A DNA stretch of 64,000 nucleotides from Paenibacillus sp. (lineage in GTDB: Bacteria > Bacillota > Bacilli > Paenibacillales > YIM-B00363): positions 108,056-172,055 of the forward strand of contig NZ_JAPSKE010000011.1 of NCBI RefSeq assembly GCF_031177825.1. The letters run 5' to 3'. Within the stretch, counting starts at the first letter, position 1, and the number at the start of each line of letters is the position of its first letter. The notes beneath the pieces are model-generated. The model worked only from the letters and a program-made list of their open reading frames with translations, did no database searches and was not told the origin of the DNA. Both the position numbers and the translations under genes were made by a program. Positions 17,136 through 25,329 of this stretch are shown in pieces.

Positions 17136-19115
17136 CTAGAATTGCAAAACGACCATCGCGTGCGACGTAAATTCAGGGACCGTCGTTCGCACGACGCCGC
17201 CGTCCTGCGCGAACGTCAGTTTCTCCCCGCTCGGCGCGAGGTAGACGTCCTTCGCCGCGGCCGGCGCCGCGATCTCGACCGCCACGTCCCGCATCGGCAC
17301 GAGATCCTCGATCACCTCGACGCTCGTACCGCGGCGAACCGGCGAGGCATACAGCAGATGCGCCACCCATCGGTTCTCCGTCGTCTGCCGCTGTACCGTG
17401 ACGACGCCTTGCGCCGGCAAGTTCGTTCGCAGCGTCTTCTTCGGCAGCAGCCGGTCCAGCGCGTACAGCACGCTCTCCCGCAAGACGAGGCTGCCCTTCT
17501 TGGCGTAGTCCTCGAATACGTTCCACGCAAGGTAGATGCCATGCTCGCCTTCGGTCATCCCGGGGCCGTCGGCCTCGAGCGTGCTCGGCGTGTGCTGGTG
17601 CGAGCAGAACGCGAAGACGTCGCGGTTGAAGTACGAGTTTTCCCGCGATCCGTGCGCGATTCCGCCGTCCGCCAGCTCGACGCGCTGGCCCTGCGCATAC
17701 ATGACGTAAGACGCCGAAGGCAAGCCGGCCACCTCGAAGTTCGGGCGGAAGTAGCTCGGCGCGTACGGATTCGGCTCGACGTACGCGGCGCCGAGCTTCA
17801 GCGCGAAGGCGTCGCCGGCCGGCGTCAAACCGGACGTCCCCGTCGCGAGCACTTTGCCGCCGGCGGCGAGGAACGGCGTAAGACGCTGCAGCAGGTCGTC
17901 GTCGACCGGTACGGCGTCCGGCAGGATGACGACCTTGTACCGCGCGAAATCCGCTTCGCGGTCGACGACGTCGAACAGCAGCTTGCCCTCCAGCAGCATC
18001 CGAACGGCGCCCGCGTCGGCGACCGCATGCAGGTCTCGCGTGCCCGTTCCGCCGGAAGCGTACGATTGCTGGGCCTCGAGGGACAGGAGGGCGATATCCG
18101 CGACGCTCTCGACATCGACGCACCACGGCTCCTTCGCTTCGACCTCCGCGTACGCCGCGCCGATCAGCGCGTACGTCGCTTCGTCCATAAGCCCCTCCGG
18201 GTGGAGCTGGTCGCCGATGGAGATGCGCGCGCCGTTCGCGAGGCTGAGCGCGGTTTCGTACCGCAGCGCGTTCGGATGCTTGTAACCGCCGAACTCGCCC
18301 CACGACGTATGGAATTTGCCGGTCATGCCGAGATACGGGAGCCCGAGCGTCTGCGCGTACCGCGCGGACAACGGGAAGTGGTCGTAGCCCCAGCCTCCGG
18401 TCGGCAGCGATTCCAATTCGAGATGCGTGTTCTTGAACGCGAGATCGCGCCGACCTCTTGTGATGTGCCCGCCGTTGTGAAACACGGGAAGGCCCGGTTT
18501 ATGCTTCCATACGGCCGCGTTCGTCGCCTCGGCGTACCGCGCGTACGTTCGCTCCCAGAGCCGCTTCATCGCCGCGAGGTCGCGAGGATCGCCGCCTTCC
18601 GCGCGAATCGAGGCGACGCAGGATTGGCAGTAGCATTCGTGCACGCCGACGATGTCGAGGAAGATGCCGTCCGCGTCGTATCGCGAGGCGACTTCTTCGA
18701 TCTGCGCGACGAGCACGTCCAAATACGGCGTATTCATACAGAACACGTGATAGCCCGGGGTCATGAAATCCTTCGCCCACGTGAGGCTCTCGTCCTTCTT
18801 GCGGACGAGCCACTCGGGGCGGCGGCGCGCCAATTTCTCGTCGAGTCCCGCCGACAGGTAGACGGGCGTATTCACGCCGATCTCGTGCGCCGCCTCGATC
18901 ATCGCGCCGAGCAGGTCGAAATCGAGCTCGGGATGGATTTCGTTCGCTACCGACGGATGATACGCCCACCCGTGATGGCACTTGGAGAAGACGGTGATGG
19001 AATCGACGTGACCTTTGCGCAGCATCGACTGGAATTGTTGTTTGGAAAAGCGAGACCCGATGCCGCGAATGGCCTCCGACGTGTGGAAATCGAGATGGAC
19101 CTGACGAAATCTCAT
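17136..19115 (-). CDS. GHL6-like putative glycoside hydrolase with beta-galactosidase trimerisation-like domain
   Basis: A 659-residue protein without a signal peptide. Residues about 1-330 look like a TIM barrel of the hypothetical glycosyl hydrolase 6 group: RQVHLDFHTSEAI at the start, SITVFSKCHHGWAYHP, and the YDADGIFLDIVGVHECYC strand with a following cysteine pair. Residues about 350-560 resemble the class-I amidotransferase-like fold of GH42 trimerisation domains (VVILPDAVPVDDDLL, VLATGTSGLTP). The C-terminal part is a beta-rich domain. Activity has not been assigned by sequence; fucosidase- or galactosidase-like activity is a guess. It is divergent from an AraC regulator that starts 134 bases away and probably controls it. 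The ATG follows TAGGAG at a rather long spacing. Confidence 0.8.
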   Translation of the reverse strand: MRFRQVHLDFHTSEAIRGIGSRFSKQQFQSMLRKGHVDSITVFSKCHHGWAYHPSVANEIHPELDFDLLGAMIEAAHEIGVNTPVYLSAGLDEKLARRRPEWLVRKKDESLTWAKDFMTPGYHVFCMNTPYLDVLVAQIEEVASRYDADGIFLDIVGVHECYCQSCVASIRAEGGDPRDLAAMKRLWERTYARYAEATNAAVWKHKPGLPVFHNGGHITRGRRDLAFKNTHLELESLPTGGWGYDHFPLSARYAQTLGLPYLGMTGKFHTSWGEFGGYKHPNALRYETALSLANGARISIGDQLHPEGLMDEATYALIGAAYAEVEAKEPWCVDVESVADIALLSLEAQQSYASGGTGTRDLHAVADAGAVRMLLEGKLLFDVVDREADFARYKVVILPDAVPVDDDLLQRLTPFLAAGGKVLATGTSGLTPAGDAFALKLGAAYVEPNPYAPSYFRPNFEVAGLPSASYVMYAQGQRVELADGGIAHGSRENSYFNRDVFAFCSHQHTPSTLEADGPGMTEGEHGIYLAWNVFEDYAKKGSLVLRESVLYALDRLLPKKTLRTNLPAQGVVTVQRQTTENRWVAHLLYASPVRRGTSVEVIEDLVPMRDVAVEIAAPAAAKDVYLAPSGEKLTFAQDGGVVRTTVPEFTSHAMVVLQF

Positions 19116-19249
19116 GGCAAATGTTCAGCTCCTATGGGAAAATGACTATATTCTCACTCCTAAATGTAAGCGATTATCGTCGTGCGGAGATAGGGACGAT
19201 TTCGACCATTTTCCATACGATTTCTACTAGTGAACGGAGCGTGGCCCGA

Positions 19250-20116
19250 ATGGATTGCTTGGAGCTGTCGTTCCCGCCGCTGCCGCAGCTGATCACGGTC
19301 GGGCATGCGGTATGGACGCCGGGGATGTCGCATTTCGTCCGCAATTTCGCGGTATACGACTTGATTTTCGTCCGGAACGGGACGTTCTATATTTGCGAGG
19401 AGGGCGTCGAGTATACGATGTCGGAGGGGGATGTCCTCGTGCTCGAGCCCGGCAAGACGCATTGGGGCCATCGGGCGGTCGAGGAGGAGACGGAGGTGTA
19501 TTGGGTGCACTTCGCCCACGTACCGCCGATCCGCTACGTGGAGCGGGAACGCATCCCGTGGCAGCGAACGGTCGAGCGGGGCACCGACGCCCATCTCGCG
19601 CCGGTTCCGCAGACGATGTATGTGCCCAAGCGCGCGAACCTGCCGACGGAGTCGATCGTCCCGCTGCTGGACGAGATGGTGCGGCTGCACCGCTCGCTTA
19701 CGCTGCAGTCGTCGCTCCGGCTGCAGGCGAAGCTCGGAGAGCTGCTCGTCCGGCTGCAGCCGGAGCCGGCGGCGAAGGGGAGCGCGCGGACGATGCGCAT
19801 CGCGGACAGCGTCATCCGCTACTTGCAGGAGCGGGTGGCCGAGCCGTTCGACGCGGGGGCGATGGAGCGGGCGCTGCATTTCCACTTCGATTACTTGGCG
19901 CGCTGCTTGAAGCGGCATACGGGGATGAGCCCGCTGCGCTATTTGCACCGGCTGCAGATCGAGCAGGCGAAGGCGCTGCTGCTGCGGACGGATTTGCCCG
20001 TGCAGCGCATCGGGGAGCGCGTCGGGCAGCCGAACGGCGCTTACTTCGGCAGGCTGTTCCGCAGGCATGTCGGTACGACGCCGGCGGCGTACCGCGCCGA
20101 GCATAAAAACGCTTGA
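19250..20116 (+). CDS. AraC family transcriptional regulator
   Basis: A 288-residue regulator. The N-terminal half is a cupin-like AraC ligand-binding domain (GDVLVLEPGKTHWGHRAV), and the last about 95 residues form the paired helix-turn-helix, ending NGAYFGRLFRRHVGTTPAAYR. It lacks a receiver domain, so it probably binds a sugar directly. I chose the ATG at 19250, eleven bases after ACGGAG; longer in-frame extensions lack a site. It is divergent from the GHL6-like glycosidase, its likely target, and is followed by a TTGACG promoter for the downstream transporter that overlaps its own stop codon. Confidence 0.88.
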   Translation: MDCLELSFPPLPQLITVGHAVWTPGMSHFVRNFAVYDLIFVRNGTFYICEEGVEYTMSEGDVLVLEPGKTHWGHRAVEEETEVYWVHFAHVPPIRYVERERIPWQRTVERGTDAHLAPVPQTMYVPKRANLPTESIVPLLDEMVRLHRSLTLQSSLRLQAKLGELLVRLQPEPAAKGSARTMRIADSVIRYLQERVAEPFDAGAMERALHFHFDYLARCLKRHTGMSPLRYLHRLQIEQAKALLLRTDLPVQRIGERVGQPNGAYFGRLFRRHVGTTPAAYRAEHKNA

Positions 20117-20141
20117 CGCGCCGCCGACCGATTCCTAGACT
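20113..20141 (+). promoter_or_regulatory. Sigma-A-like promoter for the MFS gene
   Basis: TTGACG (20113-20118) and TAGACT (20136-20141) are separated by 17 bases. The -35 element overlaps the stop codon of the preceding AraC gene. The distance to the ATG at 20190 allows a leader of about 40 bases. Confidence 0.5.
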
Positions 20142-20189
20142 GGAGAGATATCGCAGTCATAGATCGATAGGGAGAGGAAGGCACATCAC

Positions 20190-21461
20190 ATGACTAACGC
20201 CAACGGAACGGCGGATCCGACCCTCGCGAAGCCGGCGCCGGATGTTACGTTCGCCAACGGGGCCGCGCGCACCGTGTTCCCGGTCGTGCTGGGCGTCAGC
20301 GCGATCCATATGTTGAACGACTCGATGCAGGCGGTCGTGCCCGCGATTTTGCCGTCGCTGCAGAAGCCGCTCGACTTGTCGTATACGCAGATCGGCTTCG
20401 TCATTTTCGCATTGAATATTACGTCTTCGCTGCTGCAGCCGCTCATCGGCATGTACTCCGACCGCAAGCCGTCGCCGTTCATGCTGCCGCTCGGCATGGT
20501 CATGAGCCTCGCCGGCATGGGAGGGATCGCGCTCGCGCCGAACTACGCCGCCCTGCTCGCCGCCGTCATGCTCGTCGGGCTCGGCTCGGCGGTGTTTCAT
20601 CCGGAAGGGTCGAAGGTCGTCTACTTGGCGGCGGGCGAGCGCCGCGGTCTCGCGCAATCGATCTACCAGGTCGGTGGCAACGGGGGCAGCTCCGCGCAGC
20701 CGCTGATGACGAAGTATTTGTTTCTTCCGTTCGGGCAGCTGGCGGCGTTCTGGTTCATGGGCGTAGCGGCCGTCGCCGTCGCGATCTCGTGGTTCGTGTC
20801 GAGGTGGTATAAGGGGAATTTGCATCTGCGTCGGCCGAAGCCGGCGAAGACCGTGGACCGCACCCTGAAGGCCGATGCGTCGCGCGAAGGGGAAAGCGGG
20901 AATACCGCGAAGGTCGTCTGGCTCGGCATGAGCCTGCTCGTGCTGCTCACGTTCGCGCGTTCGACGTATCATACGGCGATCCTGAATTATTATCAGTACT
21001 TCTACGCCGAGCAGTACGCGTCTACGATCGAATGGGCGCAGCTGCCGTTGTTCCTGTTCGGCCTCGTCGGCGTCGCCGGCACGTTCTTCGGCGGACCGCT
21101 CGCCGACCGGATCGGCCCGAAGCGGGTCATCTTCGGCTCGATGGCGGGCGCCGTGCCGTTCGCGGCGGTGCTGCCGTACCTGCCGCAGCCGTTGGTCATT
21201 CCGGTCTTTATCGCGATGGGCTTCATTCTGATGACGGGCTTCTCCGTCGTCGTCGTGTACGCGCAGCTCCTGATGCCGAACCATATCGGGACGGCTTCGG
21301 GGCTCATCGTCGGCCTGGCGTTCGGCATGGGCGCGCTGGGCGCGGTCGCGCTCGGCGCCTGCATCGATACGTTCGGCTTGAAGCCGGTCTTCGTCGCCGC
21401 GAGCGCGCTGCCGCTTCTCGGGCTCGTGACGTTCAAGCTGCCGGATTTACGGAAGCCATAA
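20190..21461 (+). CDS. MFS transporter, fosmidomycin-resistance (Fsr) type
   Basis: A 423-residue inner-membrane protein with about 12 predicted membrane segments. The stretch LGVSAIHMLNDSMQAVVPAI and the motif GLGSAVFHPEGSKVVYLA are typical of the Fsr group of the major facilitator superfamily, known from Escherichia coli Fsr, which exports fosmidomycin. The native substrate is uncertain; many members are simply efflux pumps. A central loop near residues 215-245 is polar. The start follows a purine-rich GGGAGAGGAAGG site. The last 15 bases overlap the end of the convergent TSUP gene. Confidence 0.88.
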   Translation: MTNANGTADPTLAKPAPDVTFANGAARTVFPVVLGVSAIHMLNDSMQAVVPAILPSLQKPLDLSYTQIGFVIFALNITSSLLQPLIGMYSDRKPSPFMLPLGMVMSLAGMGGIALAPNYAALLAAVMLVGLGSAVFHPEGSKVVYLAAGERRGLAQSIYQVGGNGGSSAQPLMTKYLFLPFGQLAAFWFMGVAAVAVAISWFVSRWYKGNLHLRRPKPAKTVDRTLKADASREGESGNTAKVVWLGMSLLVLLTFARSTYHTAILNYYQYFYAEQYASTIEWAQLPLFLFGLVGVAGTFFGGPLADRIGPKRVIFGSMAGAVPFAAVLPYLPQPLVIPVFIAMGFILMTGFSVVVVYAQLLMPNHIGTASGLIVGLAFGMGALGAVALGACIDTFGLKPVFVAASALPLLGLVTFKLPDLRKP

Positions 21462-22214
21462 GTCCCACAGCTGCTTACCGATGAGGAGCGACGTGACCGC
21501 GACGAACAGCGGCTTCACGAACGCGGAGCCGCGCTTGATCGCGAAGCGCGAGCCGGCATACGCGCCGACGATCATCGCGAGCGCCATCGGGATGCCGTAC
21601 GCGAAGTTGACGAGTCCGAAGTACAGGAACGTCGCGAGGCTCGCGACGTTGCTGGCGAAGTTGAGCAGCCGCGCGTTGCCTGCGGCGCGCACGAAGTCGA
21701 AGCCGAGCAGCAAGAAGGCGAATAGCAGGAAGGAGCCGGTGCCGGGGCCGAAGAAGCCGTCGTAGTAGCCGATGACGAACGCGGCGACCGCGACGAGGAC
21801 GCGCTTCGCGTCGGTGAGTCCGCGGTACACGGCGTCCTTGCCCCAGCTTTTCTTGAAGATCGTATAGATCGTCACGGCGATGAGCAGGACGATGACGAGC
21901 GGCTTGAGGAAGGCGGACGGCAGCAGCGTCACCGTATACGAGCCGAGCGCCGAGCCGGCGAACGACAGCGGGAACAGCGCGAAGGCGAGCTTCTTCTCGA
22001 TGTGGCCGGAGCGTAGAAACTGCGCTGCGCTCGTCAGGGACGAGGCGGTGCCGCCGAGCTTGTTCGTGCCGAGCACGACGCCGGGCGGGAGGCCCGCCAG
22101 CAGCAGCGCCGGCATCGAGATGAGGCCGCCGCCTCCGACGACGGAGTCGACGAACGCGGCGACGAAGCCGGCAGCGATTAAAAATAGCAGCGTTTCCGGA
22201 AGCAAGGTTTCCAA
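21447..22214 (-). CDS. TSUP family permease (TauE/SafE)
   Basis: A 255-residue membrane protein with about eight hydrophobic segments and two copies of the family repeat, seen as FVDSVVGGGGLISMPALLLAG near the start and GYYDGFFGPGTGSFLLFAFL in the second half. TSUP proteins export sulfite or organosulfonates or import related anions; the substrate here is unknown. No ATG-preceded site fits; the TTG at 22214, six bases after AAAGGGGC, gives the conserved start METLLPETLLF. The upstream frame extension crosses the divergent promoter region and is rejected. It is divergent from the VOC gene, with 85 bases between the two starts. Confidence 0.87.
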   Translation of the reverse strand: METLLPETLLFLIAAGFVAAFVDSVVGGGGLISMPALLLAGLPPGVVLGTNKLGGTASSLTSAAQFLRSGHIEKKLAFALFPLSFAGSALGSYTVTLLPSAFLKPLVIVLLIAVTIYTIFKKSWGKDAVYRGLTDAKRVLVAVAAFVIGYYDGFFGPGTGSFLLFAFLLLGFDFVRAAGNARLLNFASNVASLATFLYFGLVNFAYGIPMALAMIVGAYAGSRFAIKRGSAFVKPLFVAVTSLLIGKQLWDLWLP

Positions 22215-22299
22215 GCGGGTGCCCCTTTCGGTACAATCATGGTGTAATGGCGCGTCAGGCAGAACAATACGGACTAGTATACTGGAAGGGGCGTTATCT

Positions 22300-22677
22300 G
22301 TGAAGAAGCTGGAACACATCGGAATTATGGTAAAGAACATGGACGAATCGATTCGGTTTTACACGGAAGTGATCGGCATGAACCTGGACCGCCGCGTCGC
22401 GTTGAACGAGGAAGTGGAGCTCGCGTTCCTGACGTTCCCGGGGCAGGAGAGCGTCGAAGTGGAGCTCGTCGGACGGTTCGACGGCAAGCTGTCCGCGGAT
22501 GGCATCGTGAATCACCTCGCCTTCACCGTCGACGACATCGAAGCGGAGATCGCGCGGCTGCAGGCGGCGGGCGTGTCGATGATCGACACGGCGCCCCGCG
22601 TCATCCTGAACGGGATTCAAATCGCGTTCTTCTACGGACCGAACGGCGAGAAGCTGGAGCTGTTCCAGAAGCCGTAA
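22300..22677 (+). CDS. VOC family protein (glyoxalase-like)
   Basis: A 125-residue vicinal oxygen chelate protein built from two beta-alpha-beta-beta-beta units. The start KLEHIGIMVKNMDESIRFY carries the first metal-binding His, GIVNHLAFTVDDIEAEI the second, and the C-terminal GEKLELFQ the typical Glu. This resembles lactoylglutathione lyase or methylmalonyl-CoA epimerase folds, but the substrate cannot be named. It starts at a GTG behind GGAAGGGG. A clean intrinsic terminator follows eight bases after the stop, so it is transcribed alone. Confidence 0.87.
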   Translation: MKKLEHIGIMVKNMDESIRFYTEVIGMNLDRRVALNEEVELAFLTFPGQESVEVELVGRFDGKLSADGIVNHLAFTVDDIEAEIARLQAAGVSMIDTAPRVILNGIQIAFFYGPNGEKLELFQKP

Positions 22678-22684
22678 GCGAACC

Positions 22685-22717
22685 GGTACGATCGGATGTT
22701 TCGATCGTACCTTTTTT
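22685..22717 (+). terminator. Intrinsic terminator of the VOC gene
   Basis: GGTACGATCG (22685-22694) pairs perfectly with CGATCGTACC (22702-22711) with a 7-base loop and is followed at once by a run of T. Confidence 0.9.
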
Positions 22718-22762
22718 TGTTTCGCGGCTGGAAGAGAGGCGCATGCCGCATGAGACCGCAGC

Positions 22763-22954
22763 AATAAGGAAATCGAATGTTCCCTATTTTCTCGATTTGG
22801 CGCGATTCAGGGGAAATAGGGAACAGGAATGTTCTCTATTTCCGTTGAAACTCCCGGTTTTGGGCGTTCGACGCGGCAATAGGGAACTTCGATGTTCCCT
22901 ATTCGGTCGTTTTCGGGAGTGCATGCGAAAATAGGGAGAAACGGTGTTCCCTAT
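22763..22954. repeat. Four palindromic ATAGGGAAC-GTTCCCTAT units in a 432-bp gene-free stretch
   Basis: Units at 22763-22788, 22814-22841, 22878-22903 and 22928-22954 share the form AATAGGGAAC, four to six bases, then GTTCCCTATT. Their starts are 51, 64 and 50 bases apart. The third is nearly perfect and the others have one to three changes. The stretch 22678-23110 otherwise holds only the VOC terminator and no credible gene; a related CCCTATGAGGGA segment follows near 22995. The spacers differ from each other and no cas gene is present. Confidence 0.75.
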
Positions 22955-23110
22955 ATCGACGCAAGCCGATAGAAAACGCAAAAAATCGGGCCGTCCCCTA
23001 TGAGGGAACGACCCGCCCGACGGTCCGAGATCGTTGCAACAATCGCCGCGACTATCTACCTCAACAATCGCTGGGGATGCGCAGCTGATGCGCCGGGACG
23101 CCATCGCGCC

Positions 23111-23425
23111 CTATGCGCCCGCGAAGCCTTCCTTGAACGCGCGGACGAGCGCCTCCTCGTCGACGCCCCACAGCTTCGCGATGTCGGGAGCGACCGCTTC
23201 CGCCCACCACTCGGCTTGCTTCTTCTTGTTCGAGCGATGCTCGAAAATCCACAGCAGGTTGCCGACGACCTTCTTGAAATAGAGCGTCTCGGCCTCCTCG
23301 ACCTTCTCCGGCGCGACGTATACGTTTAACCGCTTGAGCGTCCGGTACAGCTCCCTGCCGCAGGCGCGCCGAATGTTCCGCGGCGAAGGCAGCTGCGCGG
23401 TATGCTTTTCGTTATGCTTCATCAT
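23111..23425 (-). CDS. Small conserved-looking protein of unknown function
   Basis: A 104-residue, Lys/Arg-rich soluble protein that I do not recognise with confidence. It has a basic N-terminal tail (PSPRNIRRACGRELYRTLKR), a helical middle (KVEEAETLYFKKVVGNLLWI) and an acidic end (WGVDEEALVRAFKEGF). The start is supported by a very good site, GGAGGAGAGGTGATC, placed nine bases before tandem ATG codons at 23425 and 23422. Codon use is like the neighbours. It lies 48 bases downstream of the cupredoxin-like gene on the same strand and may be cotranscribed with it. I assign no function. Confidence 0.7.
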   Translation of the reverse strand: MMKHNEKHTAQLPSPRNIRRACGRELYRTLKRLNVYVAPEKVEEAETLYFKKVVGNLLWIFEHRSNKKKQAEWWAEAVAPDIAKLWGVDEEALVRAFKEGFAGA

Positions 23426-23473
23426 GAGATTGATCACCTCTCCTCCCACCATATGCAAGAGGAGGGGGAGACG

Positions 23474-23923
23474 TTAGTCTACGACGATATATCCGATCAT
23501 CGGTCCGTTGTTGACGCTGTCGGGATGCGTGAAGCAGATGATCCGGTAGATGCCTTCTTTGGATGCGTGGAAGCTGACGGTCGTCTCCTCGCCCTTTTTC
23601 ACGACGCCCTGGATGTTCATCCCTTCGATGACGAACGGGTGATGCTCGCCGTTGACGCCGAGAATTTTCAGCTTGACGTTCTCGCCCTTGTTGACGAACA
23701 CGGTGCCCGGGTCCCAGCGGTACGCTTCGATTTCCTTGCCGTCCTTCGTCGTCGTCTTGTACTCCCCCGTCACCATATGGATGACGCGTTCGCCGACCGG
23801 CATCGCGTCCGCCGTCTCCGACTCGCCGCGTTCCCAGAGGAGGGTCGTCGCCGTCACCAAGCAAATGCCGACGGCCAGCGCGAGCAGCTGCCACTTGCGG
23901 ACTACTACGATTCGTGAGTTCAT
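23474..23923 (-). CDS. Membrane-anchored cupredoxin-domain protein
   Basis: A 149-residue protein with one N-terminal membrane segment (about residues 11-30), then a single extracytoplasmic cupredoxin fold. Candidate copper ligands are His94 or His95 (GEHHPFVIEG), Cys130, His133 (ICFTHPDS) and Met142 (PMIGYIVV), a type 1 blue-copper pattern close to that of plastocyanin-like and nitrosocyanin-like domains. A role in electron transfer, copper handling or redox sensing at the outer face of the membrane is inferred. The start is ATG behind AGAAGGTCGG; the longer frame is rejected for lack of a site. It is divergent from the DedA gene. Confidence 0.82.
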   Translation of the reverse strand: MNSRIVVVRKWQLLALAVGICLVTATTLLWERGESETADAMPVGERVIHMVTGEYKTTTKDGKEIEAYRWDPGTVFVNKGENVKLKILGVNGEHHPFVIEGMNIQGVVKKGEETTVSFHASKEGIYRIICFTHPDSVNNGPMIGYIVVD

Positions 23924-24068
23924 CCGTCCGACCTTCTTTCCGCTTTTTTGTACAAGTGTATGTGACTCGTCCTTGATTATGTCGGCGGGGGACATGTTCC
24001 TTTCCCGAATGGAATACATTACAATGAAGAACGTCTCTATCAACGAAAATAAGGTAGGAGCGGAAGCG

Positions 24069-24668
24069 ATGTTGCATGAAGCGGTGCAGTCCGTGCTGGC
24101 GTGGCTGGAGCAGCTCGGCTACTGGGGCATCATGATCGGGTTGATGCTGGAGGTCATTCCGAGCGAAATCGTCCTGTCGTACGGCGGATACTTAGTGTCG
24201 CAAGGGCGCATCTCGTTCGCGGGCGCGGTCGTCTTCGGAACGGTCGGCGGCGTGGTCGCGCAGCTGTTCGTGTACTGGATCGGGAAATACGGCGGAAGAC
24301 CGTTCCTCGAGCGGTACGGCAAATACCTTCTCATTAAGAAAAAGCACATCGACATCGCCGAACGATGGTTCGATCGCTACGGCGCGGGCGTCATCTTCAC
24401 GGCGCGGTTCATCCCGGTCGTCCGGCACGCGATCTCGATCCCGGCCGGCATCGCGAACATGCCGCTCGGTCGATTCACGCTGCTGACGACGCTGGCCGTC
24501 ATTCCTTGGTCGATTCTCTTCATCTGGCTCGGCCTGACGCTCGGCGAACGGTGGGAGACGATCGACGAAGCGGCGGGGCCGTACGCGAAGCCGGCGGTGG
24601 TCATCGCCGCGCTGGGACTGGCGGCGTACCTGCTCTTCATATGGAGACGCGGCAAGGCGCGCGGATAA
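24069..24668 (+). CDS. DedA family membrane protein
   Basis: A 199-residue integral membrane protein of the DedA/SNARE-associated family, a half-size lipid flippase-like fold. Signatures are the reentrant-loop sequence LEVIPSEIVLSYGGYL with the conserved acidic residue, and the FTARFIPVVRHAISIPAGIANM motif with the essential arginines. Some DedA proteins return undecaprenyl phosphate or phosphatidylethanolamine across the membrane. The start ATG follows TAGGAGCGG. Upstream is the divergent cupredoxin gene. The next gene, 78 bases downstream, has its own TACAAT-like -10 region. Confidence 0.9.
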   Translation: MLHEAVQSVLAWLEQLGYWGIMIGLMLEVIPSEIVLSYGGYLVSQGRISFAGAVVFGTVGGVVAQLFVYWIGKYGGRPFLERYGKYLLIKKKHIDIAERWFDRYGAGVIFTARFIPVVRHAISIPAGIANMPLGRFTLLTTLAVIPWSILFIWLGLTLGERWETIDEAAGPYAKPAVVIAALGLAAYLLFIWRRGKARG

Positions 24669-24746
24669 CTGGATGGAGCGCGGCTCGCTTTGGTACAATA
24701 AGGGAGCGTTATTATTTTTCGAGATCGAATACGGAGGACGACGACC

Positions 24747-25313
24747 ATGACGAAATCGCTCGCGCATAAGCTGGGGCAAGGCTTGACCCCGCAGGGCTTC
24801 ATCGACGCTATGACTAAGAACCAGGAGGCGTTCCTCTCCTGGGGGGACAAGTTCGCTTGGGCGGACGAGGACGATAAGGAATTTTTCGAAAGCTTGAACA
24901 ACCGCGACGATCTGCGATGCGTCATTCTCGCGGCGGATTGGTGCGGCGACGTCGTGCGGAACGTGCCGGTCGTCTTGAAAGCATTGGAGAACAGCGGGGT
25001 GCCGGTTGAATTTCTCATTCAAGAAGAGCATATGGACGTACAGGACCAGTTCTTGACGCTCGGCGGCCGGTCGATCCCGGTCGTGATCTTCGTCGACACC
25101 GGCGGCTTCGTGCTCGGCACCTGGGGGCCGCGCCCGACGTACGTGCAAGAGCCGATGGTCAAGTTCAAGAAGGAAAACCCGGATCGGGAAGCGCCGGACT
25201 ATCAAGCGAACTTGGCGGAGACGCGCAAGGAAATCATGGCGCGGTACGGCGAAGGCACGGACTACCAGCAGTTGATCGTGAAGGAGCTCCGCGAGCTCAT
25301 CTCGAGCTTCTAA
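24747..25313 (+). CDS. Thioredoxin-like protein with single-Cys active site
   Basis: A 188-residue cytoplasmic protein of the Thioredoxin_9 group. The thioredoxin core reads VILAADWCGDVVRNVP around residues 59-74 and the cis-proline loop GGRSIPVVIF around 106-115. The usual CxxC is reduced to WCGD with one cysteine (Cys66), so it cannot form the normal active-site disulfide; this is common in this group. The function is unknown. The start ATG follows ACGGAGGACGACGACC. The MBL hydrolase gene begins 16 bases after its stop, so the two, together with the DUF2905 gene, probably form an operon. Confidence 0.85.
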   Translation: MTKSLAHKLGQGLTPQGFIDAMTKNQEAFLSWGDKFAWADEDDKEFFESLNNRDDLRCVILAADWCGDVVRNVPVVLKALENSGVPVEFLIQEEHMDVQDQFLTLGGRSIPVVIFVDTGGFVLGTWGPRPTYVQEPMVKFKKENPDREAPDYQANLAETRKEIMARYGEGTDYQQLIVKELRELISSF

Positions 25314-25329
25314 GGGAGCGGGTCGCATT

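Noticed and set aside
17112..19145. Very long open frame antisense to the GHL6-like gene
   Set aside because: It is the reverse-strand shadow of a GC-rich gene: Arg/Val/Asp-rich, without start site or known domain, while the minus strand gives a clear protein.
22763..22954. CRISPR-like array
   Set aside because: The repeats are short palindromes with several changes, the spacers are 24-36 bases and uneven, only four units exist, and no cas gene is present.
24939..24965. Normal CxxC thioredoxin active site
   Set aside because: The motif reads WCGD with a single cysteine, so it was annotated as thioredoxin-like only.
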